DNA of 12,973 bases from Obelidium mucronatum (lineage: Eukaryota > Chytridiomycota > Chytridiomycetes > Chytridiales > Chytriomycetaceae), in contig JAIVFH010000606.1 in the NCBI GenBank assembly GCA_025765595.1, positions 1 to 12,973 of the forward strand, in the 5' to 3' direction. The translations under genes and the position numbers were made by a program. Positions 7,042 through 12,973 of the stretch are shown one piece after another; the first letter of the stretch is position 1, and the number at the start of each line of letters is the position of its first letter. Under the pieces are notes generated by a model. The model was not told the origin of the DNA. It was given only the letters and a program-made list of their open reading frames with translations, and did no database searches.

Positions 7042-8067
7042 AAATTAATTGTTTTTTAATTAGGGGTGTTGGGTGGGCTGAGAGGTTTACCAAGAGCAGA
7101 AGTGCTACCCCAAAATGAAAACAGTGTCTCATCCGAATTCGTCAGGAATCCACCTGTTTTGAATGAGGATGAAGGATTGGTCTGGCTGGATATTGTTGGG
7201 TCTTGATACCCTTGTGTTGTCACTGGAACTGGTGGCGAAGTGGATACTACTCGTGGCAGTGGATTGAGAGCAGACGATGATCCCGCGTCTGGATGCAGCG
7301 CTCCATGCGCAGGGATTTGATTCTCATTGTGTTGTAGTTGTTCTCGGATGGATCTTAGAGGACTTAGCAAGCTTGGATCATCGCTGCTTCCAGGCACCAT
7401 GCGGCTCAGAAGGCGTTCGATGGCACCTAACCGTTGTTCCAAGGTTTCAAAGCGGTGTAATGGTGTTGTTGACAAAGAAAGTGGCGATAGGTCTGTGGTA
7501 ATCGGTATGCCGTTAGGCTTGGTTGCGGAAGCATTTGTAGGAATTCTAGGTTTCTCTCGCGGCTGGACGGGGCTCTGTATCAAGGATCAAGTAGAACGTG
7601 TGTTGAAGTTGGAAGTTGGCGTAAAAAAAGAGGGTCAATTTAAACTTCTATCGATAAGGAATACAACAGGGGCACTTTACATAGATGCACTGCAACCCTT
7701 TAGCGTTGCATAGTTTACAAGGAGAGAGGCCAGTGCATTTGACTCGCTTCGATCTGCAAAAGTTGCAAGCTCGAGTGATGCGTTGCTTTCTAGAACCCGG
7801 GGGTGCCTCAGCAGCCACTGGATGGTGCACTGTTGACGGTCCTTGTCCCGAACCAGCCTGCGAGGTTCCTCCCGAGGATCGCCTGGAATGCCCGCCATGG
7901 TAGTCCCAGTCTTCCTCGTCGCTTTCATCGGGGAAGTCTTCTAGTTGGTTCGTGGTAGTAGCGGCAGCTGTTGTCTCTGGAAGGATCATGGTCATTCGTT
8001 GTCGCTTGGCTTCATTATCGCCAGGATATAGTTCATGTTGTGGCTCGTGATCACCACCAGTGTCCAT
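6053..8067 (-). CDS. Gene B, 5' part: Zn2Cys6 transcription factor, exons 1-4
   Basis: Exons, read on the minus strand, are 8067-7681, 7574-7091, 7002-6581 and 6523-6053, separated by introns of 106, 88 and 57 nt. Together they give 588 complete codons in phase with the final exon at 1-964. Exon 1 starts at an ATG and holds the binuclear zinc cluster C101-x2-C104-x6-C111-x5-C117-x2-C120-x6-C127 after an acidic and Ser/Gly-rich leader. Exons 2-3 carry a linker with FKTGGFLTNSDET.FSFWGSTSALG and AHIYKSIPRFVNG, both shared with gene A. Exon 4 begins PQFPLLERE, inside the fungal-specific TF domain (NYWTQFH|PQFPLL), contains a Ser/Pro/Ala-rich insert, and ends GMAIRMCQE at a GT donor (6052). The intron that follows now spans 965-6052 because of the transposon. 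Reading through that donor would add 34 residues and then stop at 5948, inside the TIR. Full-length function depends on splicing out 5,088 nt. Confidence 0.85.
7006..7040 (-). repeat. 35-nt homopolymer: A tract in gene B's second intron (T tract on the plus strand)
   Basis: The plus strand has 35 consecutive T. On the gene B sense strand this is A35 immediately followed by TAG, the 3' splice site of the intron at 7003-7090. There is no pyrimidine tract next to the acceptor. The exact length may be unreliable, as homopolymers of this size are often misread. Confidence 0.9.
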
Positions 8068-8424
8068 GACTCAAAAGATGAGAGAAGTCTAAGCAAGACA
8101 AAAAAAGTTGGTGCTTGATTTTTTAGATGGACAAACGTACTTTGGGCTTGACGGACTGAATTTTTTTGGTGATGTTTTCTAGAAGCACCCCCATCCCGAC
8201 CTCTAAAAATTTCACGTGGAGGTCTCATTCCCTGTCTCATCCCCAATCTCCTACCAACTACCCTTGAGACCCATCTTGATCTTGTTCGAGATGAAGGGGC
8301 TCATATCCAAATGTTTCGGAGATTGAGAAGTCTGGGCGTCCTATATCTTTCAAGTTCTAACTTCAACTTTTATTTCAGAGAGGCACATTGGATTTCTTAT
8401 CTATAACCTGGAAAAGCCAGAAGA
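8068..8424 (-). promoter_or_regulatory. Spacer between genes A and B: 3' UTR of A and promoter of B
   Basis: This is 357 bp with no convincing gene. Reading leftward from gene A, a minus-strand AATAAA at 8369-8374 lies about 50 nt after the gene A stop and is a plausible poly(A) signal. A CACGTG box (8213-8218) lies about 150 bp upstream of the gene B ATG and could be a bHLH site. No TATA box stands out. Confidence 0.4.
8369..8374 (-). terminator. Putative poly(A) signal of gene A
   Basis: AATAAA on the minus strand, about 50 nt downstream of the gene A stop codon at 8425-8427. The call rests on motif and position only. Confidence 0.4.
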
Positions 8425-11116
8425 CTAACTCTGAAAATTGTTTTTTGCAGAATCATAAAGTCGCTCTTGTTGCGAATGATGAGGATAAAGTATTGGAGGA
8501 TTGGGTTGGATTGGGGCTTGAAAAGAGTCAATTGCCTGGCCACTAAAAGTTTGAAATGGCTGGTATGATGAGCTGCTGCTAGATATCATTGGCGGTGCTG
8601 GGAGATGGTTGAAAAGGTTGAAACTGTCCCAAAAAGGGTTGCCATCTTGGGTGGAGGAATTTTGTAGATAAGAGACAGTGGCTTGAGAGACCGGAGCGTC
8701 AGTGATCGAGTTCAAAAGAACAGAGGGAGGCGTGGTCCTATCGCTAGACGTCTCTGCCACTGGCTTATGGTTTCTGACCAACTCTTCCAAACTCAGTCCT
8801 TTGATGCTCAAAAAGTCCAACATTGTTTTCCAGCAGCGTTCGACATCCATAAATATCTCCCGTAAGGCATCAAATACTTTCATGCACGTTTCTAAATTCT
8901 GGACAGAGGAAATGAAGCGCCGGGTGTCGGCAATCGTGGCGTTGGAAAGGATTTGGTTCATGTGCACTGTACATGCCAGCATGGAACAGTAAGTGAATGT
9001 TGGAAATAGTGCAATGCATTCGTTGATTTCTGGCGGTTTTTCGAATCGAGATATTAGTTTTGTGATGGCCGTCGCTGAAGCCAAGCATTCGAGTGTATCA
9101 ACACGGCCGAAAGCCACGCGATGAAATAAAATAACAGCACCATGATAGCTAACATAAAGCCTTCTAATCAGAGAAAAGATTGCATTTTAGCCCCCAACTG
9201 CACTTACATGAGCATCATTAAGGCTTTCACATTCCACCGTTGTTGAAAGACCAACTCTTTCCAATCCGAATCCAGGCGTTTCAACCATGACTCTAATTTT
9301 CCAGATATTTCTGCGATTGTAGAGTCCACATCCACTTGGCGAGCTCTGTTTCCGAATTTGAGAATACAGCCAACAATATGTACCAAATCGCCATGGTGTT
9401 TGAGAGAAGCCATTTCTGGTGTCAATAAATCGGGATATTCGGCGTCCCAATCATTATCGTGTATTGTGAGAGGTCGACCGGTCCACATGCTGTTGAAGAC
9501 AACGAAGGAGTGCTTAATTGCATTAAAAAGGTGATGCCAAGACGAAACGAACCAAGTATATGTTTCCATAATAACAACGCAATGCCATGTTCGATTTCGC
9601 ACATCCATTGAAGGTTTGTCAAATCGTGGATGATGAACACCAAACTCTTTGGCATTCCTGTGAATTCCAAGCTTGAGAGAAACAAAAGTATTAATCTACG
9701 AGACTGAATCTTTGATCCGTAATTTAATAGGAATGTTAAATATGCTTTTACCTCATGAGCCATTCGAACAGCCATACCCATGTAGCCCCAACATGCTGTC
9801 ACTCGGAAACCACGTTGACAACCACCCGTCACCACCATCAGCAATAAACTCTGTACAACTTGTAAATCCGCGGTTTCGAAATGATCAAATATAATCTTCT
9901 TGTAAGAATCCTCAAGATGCTTTAGGACAACATCGTAGTCTTTAAAGTGTGTTGACGCGGCAATTGTTGGATTCGCCTGTATAATGTCGGGCATGGATAT
10001 TACGGGAGTAAAGTTGAGCATGATTGCGACGACTGAAGTGAGAAGAAGGGTGAATTGCCAGTGCTCCTGCATGTTGATGGAATCTTGGAGATGGATGAGT
10101 TGGTAAAGCTGCGTCTCAAACTGTGATTTGTCGATGAGCGGGAGTTGCGGCTAGAGTTTAAAAGGAAAAGAAATGTGGGTCGGCGTGCTTGTGGTAGGTG
10201 GTTCACTTACATGAAACTGTTCCCAATAGTTTTTCACCAATTGCCGAAGAAGAGATATACGCAAGGGAATTATCTGGGCAAGAGTTTTGACGTCGCTCGC
10301 GATTTCGGGAACAGCATCTTTAATTGTAGTAGATTGTGTGGCATTGACTTCACCATTTGATGAGGAAGATAATGCCGCGGACACATTCATATTTAGCGAG
10401 GAATCATGCTTTTGAAGATATTGAATAGATGGTACTTGAACTCGAAGAATGCCGTTTACGAAACGTGGGATGGATTTGTAAATATGCGCGCGATGAATGT
10501 GCCCGCCCAAGGCAGATGTGCTACCCCAAAATGAAAAAAACCGTCTCGTCTGGATTTGTAAGAAATCCCCCAGTTTTAAAAGGGAGAAGACTTGTCGAAC
10601 TGAGCGGTGTTTTCGGTTTGGTAAGGTTTGATGAACTTGTTGAAGTTGATGGACTAATATTGTTGACGATGCGTTCCACGATAGCAAGACGGGATTCAAA
10701 CAGCGTCAGTTTTCCCTCTTGGACAGCAATAATTTGCGGGGATTGATCCTGGGTTACTAGTTTAGGCCGCCGTTGCCGCGTAGTCACGATAGGGGCCTTT
10801 ATAAATTTTAACAATTTTCGGTCCAATAAACAATTCTGCCACCCACGTAGATGCACAGATGCGGCTTTTTCGCGCACTCGGCGCACGGAGTTTCGCCGCT
10901 GCATTTTGCTATTACGTAATGCGATTAGACGGCGTCACGTGACGCGGGGTGGCACCAACCCCGCTTGCGCCGGCACGGGTCGCACGCCCGCACGATGCGC
11001 TTGCGCGGGCGATCGCCGGCTTTTGATTGGCTGTCGCCGTCTGCCGCCGCCGAGCTGTCGCTGTCGGCGCCGTCAACGCTGCGGCGCCGTTTGGCCTTTG
11101 GCGCTGCGTCTGACAT
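8425..11116 (-). CDS. Gene A: Zn2Cys6 transcription factor with fungal-specific TF domain (one apparent frameshift)
   Basis: There are six exons: 11116-10960, 10908-10847, 10796-10211, 10150-9752, 9671-9208 and 9148-8425. The introns are 51, 50, 60, 80 and 59 nt. Allowing for one extra T, the product is about 796 aa. The zinc cluster is split by intron 1: C45-x2-C48-x6-C55-x5-C61-x2-C64-x6-C71, preceded by a basic KAKRRR stretch and a Ser/Asp-rich leader. The fungal-specific TF domain starts near NYWEQFH|PQLPLIDKSQF and includes GFRVTACWGYMGMAVRMAHE|LGIHRNAKEFG. The C-terminal tail is rich in Ser, Pro and Gln. The last intron's acceptor was chosen at 9149, not 9164, because it yields LMMLIYHGA, matching LMALMYHGA in gene B. 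Exon 3 carries a T7 run (A7 at 10534-10540) where the gene B frame requires six, so it is either a one-base error or a disabling mutation. It is probably a nuclear regulator with unknown targets. It lies just upstream of gene B on the same strand, as a tandem duplicate. Confidence 0.85.
10909..10959 (-). other. Gene A intron 1, splitting the zinc cluster, with two perfect palindromes
   Basis: The 51-nt intron has a weak donor GTTGGT and acceptor TAATAG. Splicing it restores the spacing ...CRRKRAKC... of the zinc cluster; left in, it stops the frame with TAA. Gene B has no intron here. Within it are ATTACGTAAT (10911-10920) and GCGTCACGTGACGC (10932-10945), both self-complementary. Confidence 0.7.
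10932..10945. promoter_or_regulatory. 14-bp palindrome GCGTCACGTGACGC (E-box core with CRE-like half-sites)
   Basis: A perfect palindrome with CACGTG at its centre and TGACG half-sites on both arms. It lies 170-190 bp inside the transcription unit of gene A, within intron 1. It could bind a bHLH or bZIP factor. The function is a guess from the motif. Confidence 0.4.
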
Positions 11117-11223
11117 CTGAGATTGGCTGTTTTTCTTTTTCAATTGAAATTTATCACGGATGTTCTTTTACTCCGATAAGATCCGGATCTAAAGAAATGG
11201 GATAAAAAACACTCTGCTAGACT

Positions 11224-12101
11224 CTAGTGGATGTGGAGCTGCTGCGTCATCTGCTCATCCAGCTCATAGTCCCGATTCGATATTATGTTGTAGCCAGGCG
11301 TGCGCGCCTGATTCGTGTTTTTAGTTATCATATCAATTCATTCTACAATTGCAAACTTACGTTTGTCGTTAAGTCGATTCGGGCAAACGTTTGAATCACA
11401 GCTCTCCGTCCTTCTTTGAATCCAGAGTAAGGCTCTCCACCAATTTCTTGCCCTGTTATTAAAGAGTAAGGTATTAGAAAATAGCTTCATCAGTCAGTTA
11501 TCCTCGAAATCACGTCCGCATCACGATAACCAGCAGTGTTGGCCAACCTGAAATGATATTATATCGGACTGTTGAGATATTTTGGGCTGCAAGAACGCGT
11601 CTTCGCCTGAAAGTGTTGGCATGCTGTTGTGGTGGAAGCATGGCAGGTAGCGTCAAACTTGTGGAGTCCCCGTGAGCATTAACAGGTGGACCCTGAACCG
11701 AGAAGTAATTTAACAAGGGTCATATAGGAATCATAAGATGATAGATATTTGACGAGTCAAAGTCAGCTGAGGATTTGCGGACTGGCTAAGGATTGTGATC
11801 GTTGATCATTCAGACGTACCCAAATATCTTTGCGTTTTGAAAGTAGAGGATTAATTGGAATCTTCTCTTCCTTTGGCTTTGGAGCTTCTCTCAGCGCAGC
11901 ATTTTTCTCTGCAGATGCCTTTGCAAGGGCTCTTTCTTTGTCCTTTGCCGCCTTTTCCTGTTTAGCCGCTAGCGCTTTCTTTTTAGATCCAGGCTGCGTT
12001 CCTTTCCGGAGAAAAGGCGTTGGATCCTTAAAAGCGAGCTTATATTCGGTGATGAAAGGCTTGATGGCTGAGCCCCGATGGTTCCCGACGTGGTGTGCCA
12101 T
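11224..12101 (-). CDS. Gene C: unrecognised 200-aa protein, four exons
   Basis: Exons are 12101-11820, 11692-11548, 11452-11361 and 11307-11224; introns are 127, 95 and 53 nt. All four exons join in phase to a stop at 11224-11226, which supports the model. The product starts MAHHVGNHRGSAIKPF. It has a Lys/Ala/Glu-rich, probably helical stretch at about residues 38-80 (KKKALAAKQEKAAKDKERAL). The C-terminal half contains two similar short motifs, VRYNIISG (about residue 138) and GYNIISNRDYE (about 178). No signal peptide or membrane segment is seen. I do not recognise the family. Short repeated 'YNIIS'-type motifs with a basic helical part would suit a small structural or filament-binding protein, but that is only a suggestion. 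Gene C diverges from gene D across a 67-bp spacer. Confidence 0.7.
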
Positions 12102-12168
12102 TGTCGCGTCTGATTTTTATGACAAACGCCACCACCTTTGTTCAACAGTCCCACCGTCAACTGGAACC
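12102..12168. promoter_or_regulatory. Short divergent promoter region between genes C and D
   Basis: Only 67 bp separate the ATG of gene C (minus) from the ATG of gene D (plus). Both promoters must overlap here or extend into the opposite gene. No TATA box is visible. Confidence 0.45.
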
Positions 12169-12973
12169 ATGGAAGACATTGGTAATATTTAAATCACTAA
12201 TAAATTATTTAATCTTCTCTAATAGATCAGCTCCTGAGTGACCTTGAGGCATCGAATCTCGAGGCGTCACAGCAAGACCTATCCACTCCTCCAACAATGG
12301 CTCCAACCACAGATTCCACCCAACTGCCACCAGCATCAGTAGACATTATAATACCTCTATTTGTAACAACCAATACCAAAAACATGAAGTCAATATTCCA
12401 ATCACGTAAAGGTCCGGCTTCTCCAGCAAACCCTAGAAAGGCCTTGTCATCGGCCATGATATCCGTTGACGCGTTTCAAACATCAACAGGGCCAATATGT
12501 TCAAGTACTGCGACACTAACTGATTCGTTCCCCGACATTCAAACCAATAAAGCAGCACACAAAACATGTGCCCCCACCAACCCGTGTCCGCATTTCAAAG
12601 GCGACCAGCCCCCCTCTTTCAACAGCAAGCAGCAGCAACAACAACTTCAACTAAATCAGCCACCTCCGCCTCCCCAAATCTGCCAAACTTGCAATGAACC
12701 CATCGAAACCCCATCGTTCATCACAACTACCCACGGGAAAACATACCACCCCACCCACTTCACCATGCACAAACCCTACATGCAATCGCCCATTAAAAGG
12801 AACAACCTACATTGAACGCGATACCGACGGAAGCGCTTACTGCAAACCCTGCTTCACACAACTTTTTAGTGAAACCTGTCTATACTGCCACGCGCCCATC
12901 TGGACACCTGTGTCAAAATTGGAGTTGGCGGTGGGAAAACGTTTCACGTGGATTGTTTTTTCTGTTGTCATTG
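12169..12973 (+). CDS. Gene D: paxillin-like LIM-domain protein, 5' part, cut by the right edge
   Basis: Exon 1 is 13 nt (12169-12181), followed by a 44-nt intron (12182-12225) with GTAATA and TAATAG ends. The protein opens MEDIDQLLSDLEASN, which resembles the first LD motif of paxillins (LDxLLxxLE), a short helix that binds partner proteins. A Ser/Thr/Pro-rich linker follows, with a Gln run and a Pro run just before the LIM region. LIM domain 1 starts with CQTC (12681) and continues through YHPTHF, a CTNPTC pair and YCKPCF (12841-12852). LIM domain 2 starts CLYC at 12877 and leaves the window. Two breaks of frame are needed: one extra base near 12763-12765 (HFT then C) and one missing A in the run at 12915-12918. 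Both restore canonical zinc ligands, so sequencing or assembly errors are likely, although a decayed gene is possible. Paxillin-like proteins are cytoskeletal scaffolds at the cell cortex (family knowledge). Confidence 0.75.

Noticed and set aside
6524..7132. A minus-strand 202-aa frame containing a poly-lysine run
   Set aside because: The lysines are the A35 tract inside an intron of gene B. Splicing at 7090 and 7003 gives a product that matches gene A.
9149..9164. The earlier acceptor (TTAG at 9164) for the last intron of gene A
   Set aside because: It adds five residues (RLYVS) not found in gene B; the acceptor at 9149 gives LMMLIYHGA, which aligns exactly with the intronless gene B.
10906..11205. 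A plus-strand 99-aa Arg/Cys-rich frame
   Set aside because: It is antisense to the zinc-cluster exon of gene A; the Arg and Cys codons reflect GC-rich coding sequence on the other strand.
11830..12192. A 120-aa plus-strand frame rich in Ala, Ser and Phe
   Set aside because: It is antisense to exon 1 of gene C, whose four exons join in phase; the composition is the complement of the Lys/Ala/Glu-rich stretch.

Overview
The window looks like nuclear DNA of a fungus. Every host gene is split by short GT-AG introns (44-127 nt), and two genes encode Zn(II)2Cys6 DNA-binding domains followed by a fungal-specific transcription factor domain, a combination known from fungi. The phylum cannot be fixed from this sequence alone.

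Layout, left to right. (1) Positions 1-964 hold the 3' part of a Zn2Cys6 regulator gene (gene B, minus strand), which runs off the left edge. (2) Positions 990-5996 hold a 5,007-bp DNA transposon with 402-bp terminal inverted repeats (TIRs) that I find identical by eye, flanked by a 9-bp target duplication (AGATGAATA at 981-989 and 5997-6005). It carries two intronless convergent genes: a DUF6589-like protein, which is the candidate transposase, and a RecQ-family DEAH-type helicase. (3) Positions 6053-8067 hold the 5' exons of gene B, so the transposon lies inside gene B, in an intron that was 72 nt long before insertion. (4) Positions 8425-11116 hold gene A, a tandem paralogue of gene B with six exons and one apparent frameshift in a T7 run. 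(5) Positions 11224-12101 hold gene C (minus, four exons, 200 aa), which I do not recognise. (6) Gene D starts at 12169 (plus), diverges from gene C across 67 bp, and encodes a paxillin-like protein with an N-terminal LD-type motif, a low-complexity linker and at least two LIM domains. It runs off the right edge and shows two apparent single-base indels.

The most interesting object is the transposon: long identical TIRs, a 9-bp target duplication, a DUF6589-type protein with a possible D-D-E arrangement, and a RecQ helicase partner. The inner TIR borders lie at or just before the two start codons, so both genes receive the same 5' region. The element interrupts gene B between the codons of its conserved 'QE|LGLHR' motif, yet both splice sites of the host intron survive. 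Comparing genes A and B confirms most splice junctions and shows intron gain or loss between them, including a gene B intron with a 35-nt A tract directly before its 3' splice site.
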